Positions 8,182 to 16,712 are shown, counted from the first letter of the stretch. The stretch: DNA of 44,811 nucleotides from Lachnospiraceae bacterium (GCA_028689715.1 JAQVCQ010000010.1:1-44811); one strand, 5' to 3'. Numbers and translations: made by a program. The notes: generated by a model from the sequence alone, not told the origin.

Positions 8182-9234
8182 TTATTTGTAATCTGCTAAA
8201 TATTCTGCTGCGTTATCTGCATTGATTGTAAGAAGAGGTCTGAAGAGATTCTGTTCTTCAAATGTTTCACCATTGAGTAATCTGTCATATAAGTCAACAA
8301 CTGCTGCTGCTGTCTTTTTGTTGGATCCTTCGAATCCTACAGATGCTCTGGATGCCTGTCCCTGAACAATAGCTTCTAACTGCTGCTGTGTTGCATCTGC
8401 TGAGAAAATACCCATATCTTCAGGAATTTCTCCACCAGTTTTTGTCATGAATGCTTCGTTCGCTCCGATGTCACCACCAGCTCCGATAGAGCATACAATT
8501 TTTGTATCAGGATTTGCCTGAAGAATTGTTTCCATGTTAGCAAGTGCTGATGCAGCATCGATTGCTGGCTGCTGAGCAACTACTTCATATTTTCCACCAC
8601 TGATTTCTTCTAATGCTGCAAGAATACCATTTTCACGCTCTAAAAGAATTGGAGTCTGTGGGTAGTTCATTACTGCTACCTGAGCTTTGTTGTCTTCTGT
8701 GTAGTGTTCATTGATAAATTCTGCTGCTGCTTTACCAATTGTGTAACCAAGTTCTGTATTGTCAAGTACCCAGTTAAGATCTGTGTTTGTCATCTTATCA
8801 TCCCAGCACATAACTTTGATGCCTGCTTCACGTGCTTTTTTAAGATAATCTTCAATTGCATTAGGGTCTGAAGGATGAACCATGATCAGGTCTACACCAT
8901 TTGTAATAAAGTTTTCGATCTGTTCGATCTGTGTTGCTGAACTATCATTACAAGCAAGGATTGTATATTCCCATCCTTTTTCTTTCAGTAATAATTCAAC
9001 TTCTCCAAACACACCTGCCCAGTAGCTGTTTTCAAGTGACTGAATTGTAATACCAACTTTGAAGTTCTCTGCAGCTGCTTCTGCTTCTTCTGCTGGTGCT
9101 GCTTCTTCTGCGGCTGGTGCTGCTTCTTCTGTTGCCGCTTCTGCTGGAGCTGCTTCTTCTTTCGTTCCACAGCCTACCAGTCCTGCTACTACCATAGCAG
9201 TCGTAAGTAATAATGCCAATACTTTCTTTTTCAT
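8182..9234 (-). CDS. CUT2 sugar ABC transporter substrate-binding lipoprotein
   Basis: 350-residue extracellular binding protein. The signal peptide ends in lipobox GLVGC (Cys22), followed by an EEAAPA-rich linker to about residue 55. The periplasmic-binding fold of the ribose/galactose class begins at FKVGITIQSLENSYWAGV and includes VDLIMVHPSDPNAIEDYLKKAREAGIKVMCWDD and IVCSIGAGGDIGANEA. Start ATG at 9234 follows AGGAGG. It would capture the sugar or polyol at the cell surface and deliver it to the RbsC-like permease. Neighbouring dehydrogenases, epimerase and kinase point to a pentitol, hexitol or rare ketose; the ligand itself is not evident. Confidence 0.95.
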   Translation of the reverse strand: MKKKVLALLLTTAMVVAGLVGCGTKEEAAPAEAATEEAAPAAEEAAPAEEAEAAAENFKVGITIQSLENSYWAGVFGEVELLLKEKGWEYTILACNDSSATQIEQIENFITNGVDLIMVHPSDPNAIEDYLKKAREAGIKVMCWDDKMTNTDLNWVLDNTELGYTIGKAAAEFINEHYTEDNKAQVAVMNYPQTPILLERENGILAALEEISGGKYEVVAQQPAIDAASALANMETILQANPDTKIVCSIGAGGDIGANEAFMTKTGGEIPEDMGIFSADATQQQLEAIVQGQASRASVGFEGSNKKTAAAVVDLYDRLLNGETFEEQNLFRPLLTINADNAAEYLADYK

Positions 9235-9265
9235 TTCTTTCCTCCTAATATAATATAGTTTTCTA

Positions 9266-9299
9266 TACCAACAGCTTTCGCTGCTAATACCACTTGGTA
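9266..9299 (-). other. Predicted RNA hairpin with GAAA tetraloop before the binding-protein gene
   Basis: On the minus strand CAGC-GAAA-GCTG (9283-9272) is flanked by TACCAA (9299-9294) and TTGGTA (9271-9266), giving an extended stem with a 10-nt bulge. An alternative small hairpin TACC-AAGT-GGTA uses the same left arm. It lies in the 90-bp gap between the SDR and binding-protein genes and may stabilise or expose the downstream mRNA. Confidence 0.35.
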
Positions 9300-9324
9300 C
9301 CCGTTCTCAGTTTCATATAACCCC

Positions 9325-10089
9325 TTATACGACTGTGAAACATCCATCGATTATGATGTCGCAACCTGATGTGTAGGTCGAAGCATCTGATAATAAATAA
9401 ATAACTGCTCCTGCAAGTTCTTCAGGCACTCCCATTCTCTTATATGGAATGGATTCTATCCATAATTTCTGCCAGTCAGGATTAGAATTGCCTGTGATCG
9501 CTGTTCTGATATATCCAGGGCTGATGCAGTTAACACGAATTCCTTTGTCTACCCACTCTACTGCAAGCGATTTTGTTAAATGAACCACGCCTGCTTTTGA
9601 TGCATTGTAAGATGCCTGTCCCTGCGGAATATTAACGATCGTAGCTGACATGGAAGCTGTGTTAACGATACTTCCTTTTTTGTTGTTTGCTACAAGATAC
9701 TGAGCAAATGCCTGTGCTACATAAAAGACACCATTTAAATTTACTGCAATTACTTTATCCCAATCATTTTTCTCGCAATCAAGTGCCGGTTTGTGTAAAC
9801 AGATTCCTGCGTTATTAAAAAGAAGATCAAGTGTTCCAAAATCTGTTGCTGCTTTGTTAATACATTCTTTGATGTTTTCAGGATCTGTAACATTACATAC
9901 ATATGCTTTTGCACGAACACCATATTCTGCTGCAATTTTTTCTGCAACTTCCGTTCCATCATTTAAATCAAAAATTGCAATGTCTGCTCCGGCATCTGCT
10001 ATAAATGCTGCTACAGTTTCACCTATTCCCTGGTTTCCTCCTGTTACGATACAAACTTTTCCTTTTAATGAAAAAATATCTTGTTTCAT
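9325..10089 (-). CDS. SDR family NAD(P)-dependent oxidoreductase (polyol/ketose type)
   Basis: 254-residue classical short-chain dehydrogenase. The Rossmann motif TGGNQGIG is at 16-23 and NNAG at 92-95. The catalytic Ser is near 146 and Tyr161-Asn-Ala-Ser-Lys165 form the active site, with the usual GYIRT segment after it. Asp41 (FDLND) at the end of beta-2 suggests NAD preference. The start at 10089 follows AGGAG. The sequence type resembles sorbitol, arabitol or sorbose reductases. It is the first gene of the operon that contains the ABC transporter and has its own promoter and operator-like element, so it likely interconverts the imported polyol and its ketose. Confidence 0.9.
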   Translation of the reverse strand: MKQDIFSLKGKVCIVTGGNQGIGETVAAFIADAGADIAIFDLNDGTEVAEKIAAEYGVRAKAYVCNVTDPENIKECINKAATDFGTLDLLFNNAGICLHKPALDCEKNDWDKVIAVNLNGVFYVAQAFAQYLVANNKKGSIVNTASMSATIVNIPQGQASYNASKAGVVHLTKSLAVEWVDKGIRVNCISPGYIRTAITGNSNPDWQKLWIESIPYKRMGVPEELAGAVIYLLSDASTYTSGCDIIIDGCFTVV

Positions 10090-10377
10090 TTTAATCTCCT
10101 ATCTTTTCTTCCATATCTGTAACTGATCTAGAAGTTTTTTTGTTTTAATATGTTGTTTTGTAAATACGTTTTATAAATCACGTTTATCTTTGTATGAGTG
10201 TACTTTACACCATACTGTTAATAATGTCAAACTGTTTTTTAAAATTTCTTTATTTAATTACAACATTTTATGTATTTCACAAAAATAAACCCGACTTATT
10301 TGGTACTATTGCATATAATAATATATTATTACTGCCCTTTCTGCACAATCGATATAGTGATTTTGTTAACAAAGTCT
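10090..10377 (-). promoter_or_regulatory. Promoter and operator region of the SDR-transporter operon
   Basis: This 288-bp gap has no gene. On the minus strand it holds -35 TTGACA (10230-10225), a 17-bp spacer and -10 TAAAGT (10207-10202). A leader of about 105 nt follows. The leader begins with an A/T-rich element (10156-10178) that is almost the same as one upstream of the FGGY kinase gene. The part near 10308-10330 has a weak AT inverted repeat (ATAATAATATATTATTA). Confidence 0.75.
10156..10178. promoter_or_regulatory. Shared operator-like element, copy A
   Basis: Plus strand TTTTGTAAATACGTTTTAT followed by AAAT. It matches copy B (14030-14052) at 21 of 23 positions and occupies a similar place just downstream of a promoter. 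The probable binder is the ROK regulator or another local repressor; this is inference. Confidence 0.55.
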
Positions 10378-11259
10378 CTAAACTAAATGATACTTTTTCA
10401 GCATCTCTTTTTCAAAATGAAGCAAGTATTCTGCTTCCTGATCCAGATATTCTTCTGTTGAAATATCAAGGTTTCTCCAAACTTTAATATCTCGTCCAAC
10501 TTCACCACCCATTGTGACAAATGGTTCTGATACAATTCTATTTTGATATCCAATATCGGAAAGTGCCTGAAATACATCATCGAAATCTATATGCCCTCTT
10601 CCAGGACATCTTCTGTTATTATCTCCGGTGTGTACAGCAGTCAGTTTTGTACCTGCAAGGCGAATTGCATCTCCCAGATTATTTTCTTCAATGTTCATAT
10701 GGTATGTGTCTAAAAGAACACCAATATTTTTGCTTCCTACTCTGTCGACATAGTCAAGCGCTTCCTCTGCCGTATTGATCAGACAGCTCTCAAATCTGTT
10801 AACAGCCTCAACACTATATGTGATCCCAAAATCTTCAGCAGTCCTGATTACTTTTTTCATACTGTCAATAGATCTCTCAAGCATGGCAAGCTTACTATCA
10901 ACAATATAATCTGGTGCGCCCCATCCTTCATATGCGACACCTGATACCGCATTACCATTCATGAACCCAACACATTCCATAATTCTTTTTAAATAATCTA
11001 CACCGCCTGCTCGAACGGATTCCTTTTCACTTGAAATATCATATTTTTTATCAAGTCCCAGGCTATAAGTCAGTTCAATGCCTTTCTCATCAGCATATTT
11101 TTTAAGATCTGTCATTTTTTCTTTTGACATTTCCAGAAGCGGCTGAGCCTGAAATTCCAGAATATCAAATCCAATCCTCGAGACTTTGTCAATATACTTC
11201 TTATGATCAATATCCCAGCTATTTTCCCAAAAATTTGTAAAAATACCAAGTTTATTCAT
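10378..11259 (-). CDS. D-tagatose/D-allulose (psicose) 3-epimerase family protein
   Basis: 293-residue TIM-barrel sugar epimerase. The four metal and catalytic residues of the ketose 3-epimerase family are present in order: Glu151 (SVEAVNRFE), Asp184 (LLDTYHMNIEE), His210 (AVHTGDNNRR) and Glu245 (SEPFV). The positions match those of known D-psicose 3-epimerases within one residue, and the tail GGEVGRDIKVW is also typical. The enzyme inverts C3 of free ketoses such as fructose/allulose, tagatose/sorbose or ribulose/xylulose, using Mn or Co. ATG at 11259 is preceded by AGGAGCTG. It lies between the SDR and a polyol dehydrogenase, with a FGGY kinase upstream, so a catabolic role on a rare ketose is likely. 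Confidence 0.9.
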   Translation of the reverse strand: MNKLGIFTNFWENSWDIDHKKYIDKVSRIGFDILEFQAQPLLEMSKEKMTDLKKYADEKGIELTYSLGLDKKYDISSEKESVRAGGVDYLKRIMECVGFMNGNAVSGVAYEGWGAPDYIVDSKLAMLERSIDSMKKVIRTAEDFGITYSVEAVNRFESCLINTAEEALDYVDRVGSKNIGVLLDTYHMNIEENNLGDAIRLAGTKLTAVHTGDNNRRCPGRGHIDFDDVFQALSDIGYQNRIVSEPFVTMGGEVGRDIKVWRNLDISTEEYLDQEAEYLLHFEKEMLKKYHLV

Positions 11260-11269
11260 TTTCAGCTCC

Positions 11270-11335
11270 TAACTGCGGCTTTCCGTCGCTAAAACGAGCA
11301 GATCGAACCATGTCAGCTCGATCCACAGGCTACTT
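11270..11335 (-). other. Intergenic inverted repeats between dehydrogenase and epimerase genes
   Basis: GATCGA (11301-11306) pairs with TCGATC (11318-11323). A competing stem CGAGC (11295-11299) with GCTCG (11316-11320) overlaps it. A third small hairpin (CGG-CTTT-CCG) lies at about 11275-11284, next to the epimerase ribosome binding site. There is no T run, so this is an mRNA structure rather than a terminator. Confidence 0.35.
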
Positions 11336-11344
11336 TTATTTTAT

Positions 11345-12370
11345 TTAAAACATCTTGACTACAACTTTGCCTTTTCTTCTGTATTCCGGATTTTCGAACA
11401 CGCTGATCGCATTTTCAAGTTTTACAATATCTGTGATCACATCTGTGACATTGATTCTTCCGGATTCTATCACCGAGATCGCTCTTTCAAAACTGTATGG
11501 ATTGATAAACGAAGATGTGATCTTAAGCTCTTTTTTAAATACCACATCCGGTCTGACATTGATCTTGGCATCCGGTCCTGTCAGTCCAAAAAGCATCACT
11601 GTAGCTCCCTTACCAGCCAGGTCAATAGCATTTTCTATCGTCTTTGGATTCCCTACACATTCAATGACGGTATTGATATTCTTACAGTTGTTACGCAGTA
11701 CTTCTTCAAGGTCTTCCTTTATAGGGTCAACTACCAGATCCGCACCCAGTTTTAGCCCAAGTTCTCTTTTTTCTGCAACAGGTTCAGACAATATGACTTT
11801 TGCAGCACCTGACATTCTGGCAAGCTGCATCATAATAAGACCGATCGGACCTCCACCCATAACAAGCACTTCACTGCCAGTTGTAATATTGCAGAGATCG
11901 ATTCCATGGATACAGCACGAAAGCGGCTCTGCCATCGCTGCTGTCAACGCATCAGTTCCCTCACGAAATAAAAATACCTGTTTTTCACCTGCAACAATAT
12001 ATTCAGCAAAACCTCCATCAACAGTAGTACCATATCCTTTATTACTAAGGCAGAACTGTTCCATGGCGTTCTTACAAAAATAACATTCTCCGCACATATC
12101 ATTAGGATCAACCGAAACAAGATCTCCTTTTTTTACTTTTGTGACCAGCTTTCCGGTCTGCTCAACAATACCCGACAATTCATGTCCCATGATCAATGGA
12201 GGGGTCACTTCAAATGAGCCTCCATCCCCCTGATAAATGTGAATATCCGTTCCACAGACGCCACAGTATTTTACTTTAACAAGGATATCCCGATCTCCAA
12301 TTTCCGGAACATTTACTTCTTCGATCTGCAATTCTTTAGGTCCCTTATAGACCATTGCCTTCATTTTCAT
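11345..12370 (-). CDS. Zinc-dependent polyol (sorbitol/xylitol-type) dehydrogenase
   Basis: 341-residue zinc MDR enzyme. Catalytic zinc ligands are Cys39 (GVCGTD) and His63-Glu64. Structural zinc cysteines are 93, 96, 99 and 107, and the coenzyme motif is GGGPIG. Start ATG at 12370 has AAAGGAAA upstream. It lies 53 bp after the FGGY kinase gene and before the epimerase, so the three genes form one operon in which polyol oxidation, C3 epimerisation and phosphorylation could follow each other. It differs clearly from the two other MDR genes in the island, which argues for separate substrates rather than recent duplication. Confidence 0.9.
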   Translation of the reverse strand: MKMKAMVYKGPKELQIEEVNVPEIGDRDILVKVKYCGVCGTDIHIYQGDGGSFEVTPPLIMGHELSGIVEQTGKLVTKVKKGDLVSVDPNDMCGECYFCKNAMEQFCLSNKGYGTTVDGGFAEYIVAGEKQVFLFREGTDALTAAMAEPLSCCIHGIDLCNITTGSEVLVMGGGPIGLIMMQLARMSGAAKVILSEPVAEKRELGLKLGADLVVDPIKEDLEEVLRNNCKNINTVIECVGNPKTIENAIDLAGKGATVMLFGLTGPDAKINVRPDVVFKKELKITSSFINPYSFERAISVIESGRINVTDVITDIVKLENAISVFENPEYRRKGKVVVKMF

Positions 12371-12423
12371 TTTGATTTCCTTTCTTTATCATGATTTGAA
12401 TATCAGTCATCTCTCAAATAGAA

Positions 12424-13953
12424 TTATTCTTTGACCAGCCTTGACAATTCTTTCATATCGCTCTGTAAGTGATGATATGACGATTTATATACTTCATAAT
12501 ATGCACTGTAGATTTTATGTTTTTCCATATCTGGTTCTATTTTTTCATCCATGATCTGCCATTTTTTAGCTTCATCAAATGTTAATAAGCCCGTTCCGAT
12601 TCCTGCCAGCATAACATCTCCCATATTTGCTTCAACATCATATTTAGGGCAGACAACTGTTTTCCCTGTAACGTCTGCAAAGATCTGTTTCCAGAGTTTT
12701 GATTTGGTAGCTCCTCCTGCAAGCATGATACTTCCATCGATGGTCTCACCTGTTGCTTCCATGGCATTTCGCAGTGAGTATGCAACAGCCTCAAGAAAAG
12801 CTCTGTAAATATGTGCCTTTGTATGAATTAAGGACAATCCTAATATCGTTCCTTTTGCATCAGGATCCCAGATTGGGCTTCTCTCACCCATAAAGTATGG
12901 CAGAACGATCAATCCTTCACTGCCTTCTCTGATCTTCTCTGCTTCCGCATCCAGTACTGCATATGCATTTTTCCCTGATTCCTCTTCCTGCTTCACTTCC
13001 AACTCACAGAATGTATTGCGGAACCATTTGATGATCGCACCTGATGTAGCTCCACCCGCAAAATAATAAGACAAATTTTTTGCTTCATAAAGATATGGCC
13101 ATACAATCAGTCCTTCTCCTTTGATCGGCCTGTCTGAAATAAGTGCTGCACACATCGAAGTACCAATTGCTGCTGCATAGACACCTGGTTCAAATACTCC
13201 CATACCAATATTCGCCGCACCACAATCAATTCCTGCAGCAATGACCGGCATTCCTGGTTCGAGTCCCAGCTCTCTTGCGATCTCTTCTTTCAATCCTCCA
13301 ACGATATCTGTAGATTCCACAATTTTTTGTGGCATCATGGACATCGGAATGTCCATTGCATCCATCATTTCCTGTGACCATGTTCTGCTTCTCATATCAA
13401 AGATACCGCCAATATTACCGGCTGATGAATAATCTATCGCAATTTCGCCTGTCATTTTATAGATCACATAGTTATTTGGAGGCAGGAATAATTTCGTTTT
13501 TGCCCAGTTCTCAGGTTCATTATTTTTCATCCATAATATTTTGGTATAACCATAGTATGGATTTGCTCCGTTTTGGGTAACTTCTAAAAGTTTCTCTTCT
13601 CCGATCACATCAAGGGCCCATTTTGTCTCCTTGTCTGCTCTTCCGTCCATCCAGATCATACATGGACGAACTGGATCCATATTTTCGTCAAGTGGAATTC
13701 CGGATCCACCATATAATCCGCTGATGGCAATTCCTTTAATATCTTTTGGATCAATTCCTGCTTTTCTGACTGTATTTCTTATAGAATCAAGAGTTGCCTG
13801 ATACCAGACATCTGGCCATTGCTCAGCCCATAGTTGTTTTGGTGTCAGAACTCCATATTCCTGAAGGTCTTTTGCAATTAATGTTCCATTGAGATCTGTT
13901 AATATTGTTTTTGTACCCGATGTTCCAATGTCAGTTCCTAATAAATACTGCAT
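12424..13953 (-). CDS. xylB: FGGY family carbohydrate kinase, xylulokinase-like
   Basis: 509-residue two-domain sugar kinase of the FGGY family. The N-terminal phosphate loop is LLGTDIGTSGTKT, WMDGRAD is the sugar-domain motif, GIDCGAANIGMG and AIGTSMC form the hinge, and MLAGGATKSKLWKQIFADVTG is the FGGY signature 2 region. ATG at 13953 follows AAAAGGAGAAG. D-xylulose is the best guess from overall layout and neighbours, but other ketoses (D-ribulose, L-xylulose, fructose) cannot be excluded. It is the first gene of the kinase-dehydrogenase-epimerase operon and has a strong promoter with an operator-like element shared with the SDR operon. Confidence 0.85.
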   Translation of the reverse strand: MQYLLGTDIGTSGTKTILTDLNGTLIAKDLQEYGVLTPKQLWAEQWPDVWYQATLDSIRNTVRKAGIDPKDIKGIAISGLYGGSGIPLDENMDPVRPCMIWMDGRADKETKWALDVIGEEKLLEVTQNGANPYYGYTKILWMKNNEPENWAKTKLFLPPNNYVIYKMTGEIAIDYSSAGNIGGIFDMRSRTWSQEMMDAMDIPMSMMPQKIVESTDIVGGLKEEIARELGLEPGMPVIAAGIDCGAANIGMGVFEPGVYAAAIGTSMCAALISDRPIKGEGLIVWPYLYEAKNLSYYFAGGATSGAIIKWFRNTFCELEVKQEEESGKNAYAVLDAEAEKIREGSEGLIVLPYFMGERSPIWDPDAKGTILGLSLIHTKAHIYRAFLEAVAYSLRNAMEATGETIDGSIMLAGGATKSKLWKQIFADVTGKTVVCPKYDVEANMGDVMLAGIGTGLLTFDEAKKWQIMDEKIEPDMEKHKIYSAYYEVYKSSYHHLQSDMKELSRLVKE

Positions 13954-14029
13954 ACTCTTCTCCTTTTAAATCCACTCATATTGTTTGATGCTTTCCAAAC
14001 ATATTTATAAAGTATATTTTGTAATTATA

Positions 14030-14052
14030 TTTTGTAAATATGTTTTATTAAT
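14030..14052. promoter_or_regulatory. Shared operator-like element, copy B
   Basis: Plus strand TTTTGTAAATATGTTTTAT followed by TAAT, 21 of 23 positions identical to copy A (10156-10178). It begins about 7 bp downstream of the -10 box of the kinase promoter. A second related half (AATATGTTT, 14050-14058) follows at 14-bp spacing, and AAACATATTTATAAA at 13998-14012 is an inverted copy. Confidence 0.55.
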
Positions 14053-14058
14053 ATGTTT

Positions 14059-14087
14059 ATATTAATAGATAGTTTTTTTATTGTCAA
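14059..14087 (-). promoter_or_regulatory. Promoter of the kinase-dehydrogenase-epimerase operon
   Basis: Minus strand: -35 TTGACA (14087-14082), 17-bp spacer, -10 TAATAT (14064-14059). The transcript would have an AT-rich leader of about 100 nt before the start codon at 13953. Confidence 0.75.
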
Positions 14088-14098
14088 TATAAAATCAT

Positions 14099-14142
14099 GA
14101 AAAAAAGCTGTATTACCCGGAACATCTCCAGATAATACAGCT
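14099..14142 (-). terminator. Terminator of the chemoreceptor gene
   Basis: 10-bp stem AGCTGTATTA (14106-14115) with TAATACAGCT (14133-14142), an inner CTGGA/TCCGG stem, and a run of seven T on the minus strand at 14105-14099. It lies 55 bp after the stop of the chemoreceptor gene and just before the kinase promoter. Confidence 0.85.
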
Positions 14143-14196
14143 CTAATTAATTTTATAGTCATTTCATTCCTGATTCAACACTTGTTAAAAATCCTG

Positions 14197-16038
14197 TTAT
14201 AATTCATCCCACGATTCTTCAGTCTGTGCTTCAGCACTTTCTTCAGATTCATCGAAATCTTCAGATTCATCCTGTTGCACTTCTTCCTCTTTTAGTTTGA
14301 ATTCCGATACAAGTTCTTCAAGATCTTTCGCCAGATTGGCCAGCATGGTTGTGGTTGCAGATACTTCTTCTAAATTTGCTGTCTCTTCTGTAACGATCGC
14401 ACTTACTTCATTGATCTCTACAACGTTCTTATCAGTTGCTGAATAGATAATATTCATTCCTTCAACTGTCTGATCCATGACCGCTGCTAATTGTTCAATC
14501 TTCTTCATGATCTGAAGTACTTCATGATTCACTGTTTCCGTACTTCCCTTGATCATGGTAAAGCTTACTTTTGTATCTTCTGCGAGATTATTTCCTTTTT
14601 CAAGCTGTGACAGGCTCTGCTTCATTTTATCGCTCATCAGCTCTGCTTCCTTTTGAACTGACGATATCATTTCACCGATCTGATGCGCTGCATTCTGTGA
14701 ATCATCCGCAAGTTTTCTGATTTCTGTTGCAACGACCGCAAATCCTCTTCCTGCTTCTCCAGCTCTCGCAGCTTCAATTGAAGCATTCAAAGACAACAGG
14801 TTCGTCTGTCCGGCAATCTCTTCAATCGTGCTAAGTGCAGTTGTCATTTCTCTTGTACTGTCGCTAAATTTACGGAAAACCTCCGCCATGCTGGTCATAC
14901 TATTATTCACTGACTGCATCTGTCGCACATACGCCGCGACATTTTCCGTTCCAAGTTCTGCTTTTGAAAGAGCTTCCTCTGAATTATCTTTGATTCTCTC
15001 TGCATTAGATGTAACTTCGCGGGAAATTCCTCCCATATCCGTTACCTGCTGCATGATATGCTTGGACTCTTCAGTCTGTTGCTCTAAATGCGTCATCATC
15101 TGGTCAATTGCTTCTGAAATCTTTACACTGCCTTTTGTATTCTCACCGATGCTGATTTCCACAATACCGGTTGCACTTTCCATTTCTTTTGTTCCTTTTG
15201 AAACTTTTTGTATTACATTTGCAAGATTTTGTTTCATCAGATTAAATGCATCCGCAAGATCTTTTGTTTCATCCCTCGAATTTAAAACAATATCTTCAAC
15301 AGTAAGATCTCCACCTGCAAGGATCGCGATTCTCTTTTGCAGTTCGATGATCGGTTTAGAGATTCCGGAGGATACTCTGATCGCAACTACAACCGCGATC
15401 ACTGTAATGATCACGATACCGATAATCAAAAGTCTGATCATTCCCATAAAATTCGTAGAAATTTGTTCCTGCACATCTTCACTTCTTGCAATCTCATAAG
15501 TCAGCAGCGTCTCTGCGCGAATCGTAATAAAACTCGCATGGTTCACCATACTTTTTGCATACTCTGCTCCTGCTGAAGAGAAATTATCACCACATACTGC
15601 AACCAGTTCATTATAAGCTGCTACATAATCTTCAACAGAGGATCTTACAGGAATCATCTGGTTCTGATTCTGGCTATAGATAGGATCTGTTCCGATATTT
15701 CTCTCAATATCATCCAGATAAGTTACCATCTCCTCAGTCATTTCAGTATAGCCGCTTTCAGATATACTGCCTCCGATCGAGCAAAGATTCATTATTGTTT
15801 TTGCTGCCTGTGTTGAATTTGTCTTTATAAAAGTGATCTTTGAAATATTATCAAGTACACTTGCATATTCGCTACTGTACTTTGTAGACTGAAAACCAAG
15901 AACAAACAGTAATACGAGCATGATCACAATGATCCCAAATACAAGTGAATTAATTTTCCCTTTGATACTCGATTTCTTTAATAGTGCTTTTCTTCTTTTT
16001 ACTTTTTTGATCTTTTGTTCTTTATTTTGTTTTTTCAT
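14197..16038 (-). CDS. Methyl-accepting chemotaxis protein with 4-helix-type sensor and acidic tail
   Basis: 613-residue transmembrane chemoreceptor. A basic cytoplasmic N-terminus leads to TM1 ([18 protein letters not shown]). An extracellular helical domain of about 150 residues follows, then TM2 ([18 protein letters not shown]), a HAMP domain ([20 protein letters not shown]) and a long coiled-coil signalling domain whose tip is [29 protein letters not shown]. The C-terminus carries an acidic low-complexity tail ending in ESWDEL. ATG at 16038 is preferred; upstream in-frame codons up to 16059 start with TTG and leave no ribosome site. Its own promoter is at 16086-16114 and a strong terminator follows. 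The ligand is not known. Confidence 0.93.
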   Translation of the reverse strand: MKKQNKEQKIKKVKRRKALLKKSSIKGKINSLVFGIIVIMLVLLFVLGFQSTKYSSEYASVLDNISKITFIKTNSTQAAKTIMNLCSIGGSISESGYTEMTEEMVTYLDDIERNIGTDPIYSQNQNQMIPVRSSVEDYVAAYNELVAVCGDNFSSAGAEYAKSMVNHASFITIRAETLLTYEIARSEDVQEQISTNFMGMIRLLIIGIVIITVIAVVVAIRVSSGISKPIIELQKRIAILAGGDLTVEDIVLNSRDETKDLADAFNLMKQNLANVIQKVSKGTKEMESATGIVEISIGENTKGSVKISEAIDQMMTHLEQQTEESKHIMQQVTDMGGISREVTSNAERIKDNSEEALSKAELGTENVAAYVRQMQSVNNSMTSMAEVFRKFSDSTREMTTALSTIEEIAGQTNLLSLNASIEAARAGEAGRGFAVVATEIRKLADDSQNAAHQIGEMISSVQKEAELMSDKMKQSLSQLEKGNNLAEDTKVSFTMIKGSTETVNHEVLQIMKKIEQLAAVMDQTVEGMNIIYSATDKNVVEINEVSAIVTEETANLEEVSATTTMLANLAKDLEELVSEFKLKEEEVQQDESEDFDESEESAEAQTEESWDEL

Positions 16039-16085
16039 TCTTTTGCATTCCTTCCGCAATTTATTCGGTGGCCGTTCATATGCAT

Positions 16086-16114
16086 ATTATACTTTGAATG
16101 ACCTTTTTAATCAA
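16086..16114 (-). promoter_or_regulatory. Promoter of the chemoreceptor gene
   Basis: Minus strand: -35 TTGATT (16114-16109), 17-bp spacer, -10 TATAAT (16091-16086), about 50 bp before the start codon. Confidence 0.7.
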
Positions 16115-16172
16115 CCTTCTTTGTAAATTTTGTATAATACAAAAGTACTAGTATATTAAAAATCCAAGAATT

Positions 16173-16610
16173 TTAAACCTTTTTTTTAAAAAATCCGATT
16201 AATTTATGCAAAGTCTTACTTAGTACTTCCTTCTCCTGAGGTGACAGACCCTGTACAATTTCTGTGATCATTCGTTCATGAAAAATTCGATGATGCTCAT
16301 GAGCATGACGTCCTCTTTCTGTAAGCGAAACAAGTACGACTCTTCTGTCCTCATCACTTCTGGTTCTTTGAACATATCCTTTTTTTACCAGACTGTTCAC
16401 CGAGATTGTGAGCGTTCCCATTGTGACCCCAAGTGCTTTTGCAACAGTTGACATGTTTTTAGCAGCTCCGGTTCCGATTGCTTCCATGACATGCACATCA
16501 TTTGTTGTGATGCCCTGAAATTCTTCTGTCTGAATCGCTTTTTCTTCTATTTCATTTATATCTTTGAATAAACTGACCAGAAGCTCATTCAATACTCGAT
16601 TAATATCCAT
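16173..16610 (-). CDS. fabT: MarR family regulator, FabT-like
   Basis: 145-residue winged-helix protein. Its layout follows streptococcal FabT, the repressor of fatty acid synthesis that uses long-chain acyl-ACP as corepressor: MDINRVLNELLVSLFKDINEIEE at the start, DVHVMEAIG, the recognition region VAKALGVTMGTLTISVNSLVKKGYV, the wing RTRSDEDRRVVLVSLTERG, and a C-terminal FHERMITEIVQGLS dimer helix. The fab cluster lies about 15 kb away and its two control regions hold FabT-box-like palindromes (31906-31926 and 32246-32266). The gene stands alone with its own promoter. The start at 16610 has AGGTG four bases upstream. MarR membership is sure, the FabT assignment is likely. Confidence 0.8.
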   Translation of the reverse strand: MDINRVLNELLVSLFKDINEIEEKAIQTEEFQGITTNDVHVMEAIGTGAAKNMSTVAKALGVTMGTLTISVNSLVKKGYVQRTRSDEDRRVVLVSLTERGRHAHEHHRIFHERMITEIVQGLSPQEKEVLSKTLHKLIGFFKKKV

Positions 16611-16712
16611 ACTTACACCTATCTGCGCATCATGAAGAACGCGTCATAAAATCTCATGTCATGTGATTTATTTTAATAAAATCAGGATCTATAAAAAATA
16701 TATTACAGAATC

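Noticed and set aside
9269..9286. Possible CcpA (cre) site, AGCAGCGAAAGCTGT
   Set aside because: It agrees with the cre consensus at too few positions and is better explained as a tetraloop hairpin.
11355..12083. Long plus-strand open frame (242 codons) opposite the dehydrogenase
   Set aside because: The minus-strand frame has intact zinc-site and cofactor motifs; the plus frame is Ser/Thr/Pro-rich shadow sequence without family motifs.
14828..15499. Long plus-strand open frame (223 codons) opposite the chemoreceptor
   Set aside because: It mirrors the signalling domain of the chemoreceptor, and no start signal is visible.
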